Shown: piece after piece, positions 24,001 to 30,916 of the stretch
Position numbering within the stretch: position 1 is the stretch's first letter
Layout: the number at the start of each line of letters is the position of its first letter
Assembly: GCA_030019255.1 (NCBI GenBank)
Contig: JASEFK010000014.1
Span: 365-35,076 of the forward strand
Length of the DNA: 34,712 nt
Source: Actinomycetota bacterium
GTDB lineage: Bacteria > Actinomycetota > Geothermincolia > Geothermincolales > RBG-13-55-18
Direction of reading: 5' to 3'
Notes under the pieces: model-generated
What the model saw: the letters and a program-made list of their open reading frames with translations, nothing else
What the model was told of the DNA's origin: nothing
Database searches by the model: none
Position numbers and translations under genes: made by a program

Positions 24001-24842
24001 TATTCCTCACCTCCTCCCCTCCGACCCTCGACCTCACGCGCGCCGGTCGCCGCTCCCGCCCGGCGCAGGAGCTCCCGGAAGAGCGCGTCCTGGGGATCGA
24101 ACTCCACCTCGATGGCGCGGTTGGGACAAAGGAGGGAGCACCGGCCGCAGCCCTTGCACCTTTCCGGGTCGATGAAGGCCCTTCCCCCGCGCAGTTCCAC
24201 CGCTCCCACGAAACAGGCCTCCACGCAGGTACCGCACCCGGCACAAAGGTCCCCGACCCTCACCCGCACCGAGTCCAGCCGGCGTATGGCGCCCTTGAAC
24301 TCCGGGGCCGCGCCCCGCATGTCCGTGCGCACCAGGCAGCAACAGTCGCAGCAGAAGCAGACCACCAGGAAGCGCCTGAAATTGCGCAGAACCCCGAGGC
24401 TTGCGGCATCGAACCATATACGCCCGACCATGCCCGTGAGCCCGGCCCGCGCCGCTTTGTCCACGTGGTTCAAGCACTCCTCCACCGAGGCCCGGTGGCC
24501 CAGGGAGGGATGGAGGTGGGCGGCGGCCTCCCCCAGGAAGATACACCCTATATCCCGGGGATATCTCCGGCAGCCCTCCCGGTTCCGGCAGATGCATCCG
24601 TCGTGGATGAAACGATATGAGGAGGCCCGGATGAGCTCGGCGAGGGCCTGGCGGGGAAGGACCGTATTTTCCGGAGAAGGTATTTCCTCGGCCACGGGAA
24701 GGAAAGTGACCTGGAGTACTCTCTCGTCCACCAAGGGAGCGAAAAGCCTCCGGAAGGGCAGGTAGGGGCTGAGCTTTTTAACCAAGTGGGTAAAGGGCCA
24801 CAGGGATAGAAATCCCTTCACCACCCGCTTGGGATATCCCAT
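24000..24842 (-). CDS. Cys-rich [4Fe-4S] ferredoxin-domain protein
   Basis: A 280-residue protein starting at ATG 24842, preceded by GGAGGAAAAAC. The C-terminal part holds two 4Fe-4S motifs: C-x2-C-x2-C-x3-C at Cys200/203/206/210, and Cys229/232/235/239 followed by Pro. Upstream are a second Cys group, D-G-C-I-C-R-N-x2-G-C (Cys83, 85, 91) with Cys100 in I-G-C-I-F-L-G, and the unusual run C-F-C-C-D-C-C-C at 162-169. These may hold another cluster or metal site. Proteins of this layout are found in anaerobes, usually without known function. No signal peptide is evident. It opens a tight minus-strand cluster with a zinc-ribbon membrane protein, a PLP enzyme and a DUF2085 protein. Confidence 0.85.
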   Translation of the reverse strand: MGYPKRVVKGFLSLWPFTHLVKKLSPYLPFRRLFAPLVDERVLQVTFLPVAEEIPSPENTVLPRQALAELIRASSYRFIHDGCICRNREGCRRYPRDIGCIFLGEAAAHLHPSLGHRASVEECLNHVDKAARAGLTGMVGRIWFDAASLGVLRNFRRFLVVCFCCDCCCLVRTDMRGAAPEFKGAIRRLDSVRVRVGDLCAGCGTCVEACFVGAVELRGGRAFIDPERCKGCGRCSLLCPNRAIEVEFDPQDALFRELLRRAGAATGAREVEGRRGGGEE

Positions 24843-25547
24843 GTTTTTCCTCCGCTTTCCCGCCGGATTCTTCCGCCGCACGCCTTTTCAACATTATCGG
24901 CCTCCCGCCGCCTGCCGGGCAACCGCGGTGTCGGGCTTACGGCGCTTGGCGAGAAACCATCCGCAGGGAAAGGCAGTGGGCATACGCGTTCTCGAGCCGT
25001 TCCGCCCTTGTTCGTCCTTGTTTGTCTTTGTTCGTCCTTGTTTGTCCTTGCGGGCCCCCACCCCGGTGTCGGGGTTCAGGCGTTTCATGTCCAATCGTTC
25101 GTAAAAACCGGCTGAATCCATATTCCACCAGCCTTCCCTTTCCTCGATCCGCCCGCGGCGGACCCTTGCCGGAGACATCCGCCCGGAAGATGGGGCGTTG
25201 AACGACGACACGGGAGAGGGCCGTGATGCCGGGCAAGCGGAGCGGAGGCTCGACCGGCCAAAGGGTGGGGAGAACGGCCACGCTACCCTCCTTCACCGGG
25301 CGGGCTTTGGATCCGCGGGATGAAGGGAGGCGAAAAACGACCCTGGAAGGTTGTCCGAGACGAGCAAGGGAGGTGGTGACGGAAGGAAGGCGGAGAAAAA
25401 CGCCCTCGAAGGGTTATTCGAGGGAAAGGTCTTCCCCTTGGGGGAACGGGAAGATTCGGCCGCGAGGGGCGAACCCGGTAATCCCTCCGGGAGGACACAA
25501 AAGGGGACGGCGCCAAGAAGGAGGGCGGTGAAAATCGCCTCAAAGGG
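24843..25547. other. Long intergenic stretch with low-complexity and repeated sequences
   Basis: About 700 bases with no supported gene. Frames that look open (for example minus 24894-25211) are rich in Lys/Gln/Arg repeats derived from a 10-bp tandem repeat. The stretch ends in three degenerate repeats and the tRNA-Pro promoter. Confidence 0.6.
25008..25050 (+). repeat. 10-bp tandem repeat, about four units
   Basis: Units of TTGTTCGTCC and TTGTTTGTCT/C alternate, giving about four copies. A 20-bp super-repeat (units 1+2 versus 3+4) is almost exact. Confidence 0.85.
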
Positions 25548-25560
25548 TTATCAAGAGAGG
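25323..25560 (+). repeat. Three degenerate copies of a roughly 40-bp element
   Basis: Copies at about 25323-25361, 25384-25425 and 25517-25560 share G-G-C-G, an A-run, C-G-C-C-C-T, then AAGGGTTAT or similar. In copy 2, GGCG/CGCC can pair, and CCCTCGAA pairs with TTCGAGGG around GGGTTA. The first and third copies keep only parts of these stems. Confidence 0.55.
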
Positions 25561-25577
25561 TATGTTTTCCTTATAAT
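25548..25577 (+). promoter_or_regulatory. Promoter of tRNA-Pro
   Basis: TTATCA (25548-25553), an 18-base spacer and a perfect TATAAT (25572-25577) end ten bases before the mature tRNA 5' end. Confidence 0.55.
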
Positions 25578-25587
25578 AAAGTATTGT

Positions 25588-25665
25588 CGGGGTGTGGCGC
25601 AGTTTGGTCAGCGCGCGGCGTTCGGGACGCCGAGGTCGGAGGTTCAAATCCTCTCACCCCGACCA
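25588..25665 (+). tRNA. tRNA-Pro(CGG)
   Basis: A 78-base tRNA with encoded CCA. The acceptor stem CGGGGTG pairs with CACCCCG, followed by discriminator A. Anticodon stem CGGCG/CGCCG encloses loop TTCGGGA, giving anticodon CGG at 25623-25625. The T arm is G-G-A-G-G/TTCAAAT/C-C-T-C-T. A T-run follows at 25666. Confidence 0.95.
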
Positions 25666-26016
25666 TTTTTATGCCCTTCAGAAACCGACTGCCTTGAGGC
25701 CGGCTACCTCCCAAAGCGCCGCCGGATCGTCCCTCCTCGACCGAGAGGTCCGGGGTCGAAAGTCCTGTTACGGTGGTCTTCCTCCGTACATGGATCACCT
25801 CCTCCCAGCCGTGTCTTCAAGACCATTTCTCCCGGCCGCACAAGCCCCGCATGGAGCGGTGTTTAACTTCCTTAAACGGTGCCGCGGTTTATATAATGGG
25901 TGCGTACTCGGCGGGAAACGGAACTTCGGCGGGAAGGGAGGAGGCCCATCCGCGTCCCTGCACGGACGCTTCCTTCCCGTACCGAACCTCACGCTCACGA
26001 GAGGGAGGAGGTTGGG
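25666..26016. other. Intergenic region before the CoA-transferase
   Basis: A 351-base stretch. It contains a perfect inverted repeat GTTTAA-CTTCC-TTAAAC at 25861-25877, directly upstream of a TATAAT at 25892-25897. Nothing else is evident between 25670 and 25860. A minus-strand frame that reads through the tRNA is spurious. Confidence 0.55.
25861..25897 (+). promoter_or_regulatory. Promoter -10 and possible operator of the CoA-transferase gene
   Basis: A perfect TATAAT at 25892-25897 lies 120 bases before the ATG. The inverted repeat at 25861-25877 (6-bp arms, 5-base centre) covers the expected -35 position and could be bound by a dimeric regulator. No clear -35 hexamer is present. Confidence 0.4.
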
Positions 26017-27168
26017 ATGACCACACCCCTGAACGGTATCCGCATCCTGGATCTTTCACAGCTCTATCCCGGTCCCCTGTGCACCATGATCCTAGCCGAC
26101 CTAGGCGCGGAGGTTATCAAGGTGGAACCACCGGGGACTGGTGACCACGCCCGCGCCTACAGTTTCCTTTTCAACCAGATAAACCGCAACAAGAAGAGCC
26201 TGGCCCTGAACCTCAAGCACCCCAAGGCCCAGGAAGCCTTCCGCCGTCTGGCGGCCGGGGCGGACGTGGTGGTGGAGGGTTTCCGCCCCGGGACCACCGC
26301 CCGCCTGGGGGTGGATTACCAGACCCTGCGGGAGATCAACCCCCGACTCATCTACTGCTCCATAAGCGGTTTCGGACAGGACGGGCCCTACCGCGACCGT
26401 CCCGGACACGATATAAACTACATGGCCATGGGTGGAGTCCTGGGGCTTACCAGGGACCGGGAAGGGAAGCCGGTAGTGCTGGGCTTCGAGGTGGCGGACA
26501 TCGTCTCCGCCCTCAACTCGGCCATCGGAATACTGGCCGCGCTCCAGGCGCGGGGGAGGACCGGCGAGGGGCAAATGGTAGACATATCCATGCTGGACTG
26601 CGTGGTCGCCCTGCTGTCCAACGGCCTGGGCCCTTACCTGGAAACGGGCGAGCTCCCCACCATGAACCCGCTTCATGCCACGCCCCATTACGGCATCTTT
26701 GAGACCTCCGACGGGGAATACCTGGTCATAGGCATAGCCCACGAGGACTGGTTCTGGGACGAACTGTGCGAGGTCCTGGGCATGGAGGACGCCAAGGGAC
26801 TGAACGTCGCCCAGCGCATAGTGAACTGTGAGCAGCTCCTTCCCCGCGTGCGGGAGGCGGTGCGCTCGCGGACCCTTGCGGAATGGATGGAGCTGATGGC
26901 CGAGAAGGACATCCCCTACTGCAACCTACCCAACATCGCCGAAGCCCTGGACGACCCCCAGGTCCGTCACCGCCGCATGGTGGTGGAAGTGGGCGAAGGT
27001 GAAAGGCGAGTGCGCCTACTGGGAAGCCCATACAAGTTATCCTCTACCCCACCCCGCTTCGAACTCCCTCCTCCCAAGCTGGGGGAGCATACCGAGGAGC
27101 TTTTACTGGAGGCCGGGTATTCCCGGGAAGAGATAGCCGAGATGAGGGAGGAGAAGGCCGTTTTCTGA
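26017..27168 (+). CDS. Class III CoA-transferase (CaiB/BaiF family)
   Basis: A 383-residue enzyme starting at ATG 26017, preceded by GGGAGGAGG; upstream in-frame starts lack a site. The family opens with GIRILDLSQLYPGPLCTMIL and carries ADLGAEVIKVEPP. The catalytic region shows FGQDGPYRDRPGHDINYMAMGG with Asp132, matching the active-site Asp of formyl-CoA transferase; alpha-methylacyl-CoA racemase shares GHDINY with its His, so a racemase role cannot be excluded. The C-terminal domain has G-I-A-H-E-D-W-F-W and L-L-G-S-P-Y-K. Substrate is unknown. Length (about 380-400) is normal. It stands alone with its own promoter; the FMN reductase gene follows after 260 bases. Confidence 0.9.
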   Translation: MTTPLNGIRILDLSQLYPGPLCTMILADLGAEVIKVEPPGTGDHARAYSFLFNQINRNKKSLALNLKHPKAQEAFRRLAAGADVVVEGFRPGTTARLGVDYQTLREINPRLIYCSISGFGQDGPYRDRPGHDINYMAMGGVLGLTRDREGKPVVLGFEVADIVSALNSAIGILAALQARGRTGEGQMVDISMLDCVVALLSNGLGPYLETGELPTMNPLHATPHYGIFETSDGEYLVIGIAHEDWFWDELCEVLGMEDAKGLNVAQRIVNCEQLLPRVREAVRSRTLAEWMELMAEKDIPYCNLPNIAEALDDPQVRHRRMVVEVGEGERRVRLLGSPYKLSSTPPRFELPPPKLGEHTEELLLEAGYSREEIAEMREEKAVF

Positions 27169-27430
27169 TCCCCGCCGCGGTGCCCGGAGGGGGTGCCCAT
27201 CATCCGAGAGGGACATGGATGGGAAAAACGTCCCGCACTCACGGGGGCACCGGCATAGGGACCCTATATCCCCGGTCCCCCCGGAGGGATCCCCGTGTTG
27301 AACGGAAACGCCGGGACTTCGAAAAGCGGCCGGAAACGATCCCCAAAAGCGTTTGCGGCGAGGTGGGGTATCGGATAAAATTTGCACCAATCCGGTTAAT
27401 AATTCTGCGAGGGCCGCGAGGGAATTGCCA

Positions 27431-28042
27431 ATGGTCAGGATTTTAGGAATTGCCGGTAGCCCGCGCCAGAACGGGAATACCTCCCTTCTGCTCGAGGAGG
27501 CTCTCAAGGGCGCACGGGCGGCCGGCGCCACGGTGAACAAGATCGTGGTCTGCAACCGGGATATCAACCCTTGCCTGGGTTGCGGGTGGTGCCGGCGCAA
27601 CGGCGTCTGCCAGCAGGAAGACGCCATGGAGAAGATCTACGGCCTCACTTTGTCCAGCCACGGGATAATCCTCGCCTCCCCCGTGTATTTCAACTCCCTC
27701 AACGCCCAGACCAAGGCCCTCATCGACCGTCACCAGTGCGTGTGGGCACGCAAGGAGATTCTGAAGGAGGAGGTCACCGACCCGGCTTCCAGGCACGCCC
27801 GCAGGGGGCTTTTCCTCTCCACCGCCGGGGCCGACGACCCTCACGCTTTCGACGGGGCCCTCAAGGTGGTGGAATCCTTCTTCCGCCTCCTGGACATCGA
27901 GTATTATCACCGCCTCCTCTTCTTCCGCATGGAGGAGAAGGGGGCGGTCAAGAACCATCCCACGGCCCTGCGCGACGCATATTCCGCCGGAGAGCAGCTG
28001 GTGGCGGAGATCAACCGCAACTTCGGCGAGACGCAGCCCTGA
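27431..28042 (+). CDS. NADPH-dependent FMN reductase / iron-sulfur flavoprotein-like
   Basis: A 203-residue flavodoxin-fold protein starting at ATG 27431 behind GAGGG; upstream in-frame codons look noncoding. The FMN phosphate-binding loop is G-I-A-G-S-P-R-Q-N-G-N-T-S at 6-18. A Cys cluster follows: N-P-C-L-G-C-G-W-C-R-R-N-G-V-C (Cys50/53/56/61 by rough count), typical of iron-sulfur flavoproteins that bind one [4Fe-4S] cluster. The family loop S-P-V-Y-F is also present. These enzymes are common in anaerobes and reduce flavins, quinones or other substrates. Only general redox activity can be inferred. It lies 700 bases upstream of selD, and some such proteins in Sec users carry Sec, but here the positions are Cys. 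Confidence 0.88.
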   Translation: MVRILGIAGSPRQNGNTSLLLEEALKGARAAGATVNKIVVCNRDINPCLGCGWCRRNGVCQQEDAMEKIYGLTLSSHGIILASPVYFNSLNAQTKALIDRHQCVWARKEILKEEVTDPASRHARRGLFLSTAGADDPHAFDGALKVVESFFRLLDIEYYHRLLFFRMEEKGAVKNHPTALRDAYSAGEQLVAEINRNFGETQP

Positions 28043-28351
28043 AGCTTCGTGCCGGATCCGCGGAGCAGCTCCCGCCACGCAATCTCTCCCGCACCTTTCC
28101 TCGAACGCGCGGGCTTCCGGCGTTGGAAGAGCAAAGGACGACTTTCTCTTCTTTACCGGAGGGCAGCAGCGATTCGCGCACTGGCGGGGAGGCAACCCCA
28201 TCCCTTCGAGAACGGGAAAGAGCAAGTCAATCGGGAGAGGTAGGGGCCAGAATCCCCAATGGTGGTGTATGAACCACCGCCCGGATGACAAAGGAGCGAC
28301 TACCGTGCCATCCTTTTCCTTGAAAGCAAAACAAGCGGAGAAAGGATAATT

Positions 28352-28483
28352 ATGATTGTCGAAAAGGACACCGTGAACCTTCTGGAGTGGCTGCGCAAGC
28401 AATCGGAGGAAGCGGGCGGAAACGCCCTACTTCCAGAATTTTTATATAATATAGAAAATATTTTTATAATGGGCGCGAGGTAA
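28352..28483 (+). CDS. Possible 43-residue protein upstream of selD
   Basis: ATG 28352 follows GAAAGGA and the frame ends at TAA 28481. The peptide (starting MIVEKDTVNLLEWLRKQ) looks helical and soluble with an aromatic, AT-rich C-terminal end (E-F-L-Y-N-I-E-N-I-F-I-M). The AT-rich end overlaps two TATAAT boxes, so the ORF may be accidental or a remnant of a longer gene. No family is recognised. Confidence 0.3.
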   Translation: MIVEKDTVNLLEWLRKQSEEAGGNALLPEFLYNIENIFIMGAR

Positions 28484-28683
28484 GTGTAGAATAACGCCTT
28501 GACGAAACGGTGGTCCCCGCGGATTTCGTGCTCACGGTGACCGCCCGACTCGGTGAAGATGCCGGTTGCGCGAAGGACAGAAAAGCCGGACTTACCGGTC
28601 ATCCTCTCGTCCGGTAATGCCCGCCCAGCAGGACGGAAATGCTGACGACCTCCTTACGGCAATGCCGGGGGACGGCCGGGAAG

Positions 28684-28728
28684 CCCGATCGGGTAACTAA
28701 CGATGGAACGGTCATCCAACCGATCGGG
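28684..28728 (+). promoter_or_regulatory. Long inverted repeat in the selD 5' leader
   Basis: CCCGATCGG (28684-28692) pairs perfectly with CCGATCGGG (28720-28728) around 27 bases, inside which GATG (28702-28705) can pair with CATC. It ends 12 bases before the selD ribosome site (AAAGGA, 28743-28748). A further patch at 28586-28617 can fold as CCGGAC/GTCCGG or as TTACCGG/CCGGTAA, but not both. A riboregulatory function is only a possibility. Confidence 0.4.
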
Positions 28729-28758
28729 AGGACGAGGACTGGAAAGGATATAGTGAAG

Positions 28759-29802
28759 ATGGGCGAAAGAAAGGTCAGGCTCACGCTGCTCTCCAGCAAA
28801 TCGGGGTGAGCGGCCAAGGTGGGTCCGGAGGACCTCAGGAAGGTGCTGCGACTGCTGCCCCCAGGAGACCTGCGCGAGGAGATCCTGGTGGGGCTGGACA
28901 CGCCCGATGACGCCGCCGTTTACCGCCTGGACCCGGAACGGGCCCTGGTCCATACCCTGGATTTTTTCACCCCCATCGTGGATGATCCCTACTGGTTCGG
29001 CCGTATAGCCGCAGCCAACGCCTTGAGCGATATATACGCCATGGGGGGGACTCCCCTCTCGGCCATGAACATCGTCTGCTTCCCCTGCTCTCTGGGGATG
29101 GAGCTCCTTGCGGAGATCCTGCGCGGCGGCCTGGACGCGGTACGCGAGGCGGGCGCCGTCATCCTGGGCGGGCACACCGTGGACGACGAGGAACCCAAGT
29201 ACGGGCTGGCGGTCACCGGCATGGTCCACCCCGAGCGCATCCTGACCAGCCGGGGAGCCCGCGCCGGGGACGTGCTGGTGCTTACCAAGCCCCTGGGGAC
29301 GGGCATTCTCTCCACGGCCCTCAAGGCGGACTTCATATCCGAAGTGGAGATGGAGGCGGCCGTGAAAGGGATGGCCGCTCTCAACCGCGAGGCCTCCCTT
29401 GCCGCGGTGGCCGCCGGGGCCCGAGCCTGCACCGACGTCACCGGTTTCGGCCTCCTGGGACACCTCGCCGAGATGCTCCCCGAAGAGGGGTTGGGCTGCG
29501 AGATATCCGCCGGCTCCATACCCGTCTACCCCGGCACCCGGGAAATGGCCGCCATGGGGATGATCCCGGCCGGCGCACACCGCAACCGTGATTTCCTGGC
29601 CGGCAGGGTGGAGTTCAACGGCAGGGTGGAAGAGGTGGACCGTGACATCCTTTATGACCCCCAGACTTCCGGGGGGTTGTTGGTGGCCCTCCCCCCGGAG
29701 GGCCTGGAGATCCTGGGAAATGAGCTGCGGGAAGGGCGGGACTGGTACCGGATGGGAGAGTTCGTCGCCGCCTCCCGCGCAGTGATCAGGGTGACGACCT
29801 GA
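28759..29802 (+). CDS. selD: Selenophosphate synthetase SelD, itself a selenoprotein (Sec17 at in-frame TGA)
   Basis: The enzyme makes selenophosphate from selenide and ATP for Sec-tRNA synthesis. Conventional reading starts at GTG 28819 and lacks the active site. Reading through TGA 28807-28809 from ATG 28759 gives 347 residues, the E. coli length, with N-terminus M-G-E-R-K-V-R-L-T-L-L-S-S-K-S-G-U-A-A-K. Arg7, Leu8, Thr9, Ser12, Gly16, Sec17 and Lys20 align without gaps with E. coli SelD, whose catalytic pair is Cys17 and Lys20. The rest is typical: D-D-A-A-V-Y, TLDFFTPIVDDPYWFGRIAA, AMGG, GGHTVDDEEPKYGLAVTG, DVTGFGLLGHL and DPQTSGGLL. AAAGGA (28743-28748) precedes the start; GTG 28753 is an alternative. 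Sec-containing SelD is known in many Sec-using organisms. The gene needs its own pathway to be read. It is followed by yedF, selA, selB and tRNA-Sec. Confidence 0.93.
28807..28836 (+). promoter_or_regulatory. Candidate bacterial SECIS element of selD
   Basis: Starting 12 bases after the TGA, GGTCC (28822-28826) pairs with GGACC (28830-28834) around loop GGA; one G-T pair (28821 with 28835) extends the stem. The loop begins 17 bases after the TGA and has G in its first two positions. Known bacterial SECIS elements have the apical loop about 16-37 bases after the UGA and a G in the first loop positions, so geometry fits. The stem is short. Confidence 0.6.
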
Positions 29803-29938
29803 GGATCCACAACCGGCGCGTCCCCCCGGAAAGGGATGGTGTTTGCCCGTGGAGCAAGGTCCCGGGGCCGGAAACCCGGAAGGGGATTATCCATACCATG
29901 GTCGACACAATTGCAGTGGGGTTTCATCGACGAGACAT

Positions 29939-29986
29939 GGAGTCCGGGGGATGGACTCCGGGCTCGCCGGCCGCAGCCGGTGGCGA
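29939..29986 (+). promoter_or_regulatory. Two hairpins in the selD-yedF gap
   Basis: GGAGTCC (29939-29945) pairs with GGACTCC (29953-29959). Just after, CTCGCC and GGCGAG (about 29962-29986) enclose a further C-C-G-G-C/G-C-C-G-G stem. Neither is followed by a T-run, so they are not evident terminators. They may be attenuator, processing or chance structures in the 223-base gap. Confidence 0.35.
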
Positions 29987-30025
29987 GGTGGGAATCGGCC
30001 GGGATTGAGAGGTGAAGGAGGAGAG

Positions 30026-30631
30026 ATGGGAGAGGTAGTGGATGCCCGGGGCATGGCCTGTCCCGCCCCCGTGGTCAAGACGCGGGAAGCATTACAGCGC
30101 GGATGCCTCCGGTTCGAGGTGCTGGTGGACAATCCCACGGCCCGGGATAACGTCACCCGCTTTGCCGTCTCCCAGGGATGCAGCGTGGAGGTCGGCGAGG
30201 AGGGAGGGGTGTTCCGCCTGGCCATAAGCAGGGAAGGCGGTGCGGAGGAGGCCGCCCTCGGAGCCGTCTGCGCGGAACACTCCCCGTCCCCCGAGGAGAA
30301 AAGGGTGGTGGTCCTCTCCGCGGACGTCATGGGCCGGGGCGAAGAGGAGCTGGGCAGGATACTCATGAAGGCCTTCCTGAACACCCTGGCGGAGAGCGAA
30401 AAGCGGCCCTGGAGGCTGGTGCTCTTCAACCGCGGCGTCCTCCTGGCGGTGGAGGGCGCGGACACCGTCCCCGCCCTCTCCGAAATGGTCTCGCGGGGCA
30501 CGGAGGTCCTGGTCTGCGGGACCTGCCTGGATTATTTCGGGGCCAAGGAGAAGGTGGCCGTGGGGACGGTGAGCAACATGTTCGAGATACTGGAAACCAT
30601 GCTGGTGGCCTCCAATTCGATAACCATCTAA
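30026..30631 (+). CDS. yedF: Selenium-metabolism protein YedF (TusA-like plus DsrE-like)
   Basis: A 201-residue protein starting at ATG 30026, four bases after AAGGAGG. Residues 1-75 are a TusA/SirA-type domain with the signature D-A-R-G-M-A-C-P-A-P-V-V-K (Cys12). The C-terminal half is a DsrE-like domain with VLVCGTCLDYFGAKEK (Cys164, Cys167) and A-V-G-T-V-S-N-M. This two-domain form is the YedF family that occurs next to selD in Sec users; it is assumed to handle selenium or sulfur, perhaps delivering selenium to SelD, but its reaction is not established. It lies between selD and selA on the same strand, with gaps of 223 and 285 bases. Confidence 0.92.
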   Translation: MGEVVDARGMACPAPVVKTREALQRGCLRFEVLVDNPTARDNVTRFAVSQGCSVEVGEEGGVFRLAISREGGAEEAALGAVCAEHSPSPEEKRVVVLSADVMGRGEEELGRILMKAFLNTLAESEKRPWRLVLFNRGVLLAVEGADTVPALSEMVSRGTEVLVCGTCLDYFGAKEKVAVGTVSNMFEILETMLVASNSITI

Positions 30632-30640
30632 AATAGAGGC

Positions 30641-30669
30641 GTTCCCTGTCCGAGCCCGTGGACAGGAAC
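30641..30669 (+). promoter_or_regulatory. Hairpin after yedF
   Basis: GTTCC-C-TGTCC (30641-30651) pairs with GGACAGGAAC (30660-30669), a 10-bp stem with one bulged C and an 8-base loop. It begins nine bases after the yedF stop. No T-run follows on the plus strand, so it may slow decay or separate messages rather than terminate strictly. Confidence 0.4.
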
Positions 30670-30916
30670 AAAGGATCCGCAAGGCGGGTTACGGGGGCGC
30701 GGCGGCGGACCCCCTTAAAGATGGTGGCAAGGCCCTGGCCGGAGAATAAAGGCCTTTTCGAGCTCGTGCGCCCCCCGAAGGCGGCATCCGGGCCGCGACC
30801 GCGGGCGGACCTTGTTTTCCCGGAAGGGATGAAAAAGGGTTCCTGGGGAGGGCATCAGGTGGATTCCGGCATCGCTTCGGAACGGGAACGGTGAGGGCAG
30901 GCAAAGGGTCGGTACC

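Larger units (their letters stand above)
28043..28758. other. Long leader region of selD with hairpins, an AT island and a tiny ORF
   Basis: About 700 bases. It contains a hairpin GGTGGT/ACCACC at 28261-28278, a 43-codon ORF at 28352-28483, an AT island at 28436-28470 with two TATAAT boxes (28445-28450 and 28465-28470), and two structured patches at 28586-28617 and 28684-28728. This could be the regulatory leader of selD. Confidence 0.5.

Noticed and set aside
24894-25211. Minus-strand 105-residue ORF rich in Lys/Gln/Arg
   Set aside because: Much of it is read from a 10-bp tandem repeat and the ORF has no ribosome site or family signal.
25007-25560. CRISPR array
   Set aside because: Repeats are degenerate, unevenly spaced and lack regular unique spacers; no cas gene is nearby.
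25571-25798. Minus-strand 75-residue ORF with R-G-F-E-P-P-T-S
   Set aside because: It is the antisense reading of tRNA-Pro, a well-known annotation artefact.
28819-29802. selD starting at GTG 28819 (327 residues)
   Set aside because: It omits the conserved R-L-T...G-U-x-x-K active-site segment that lies in frame directly upstream across the TGA.
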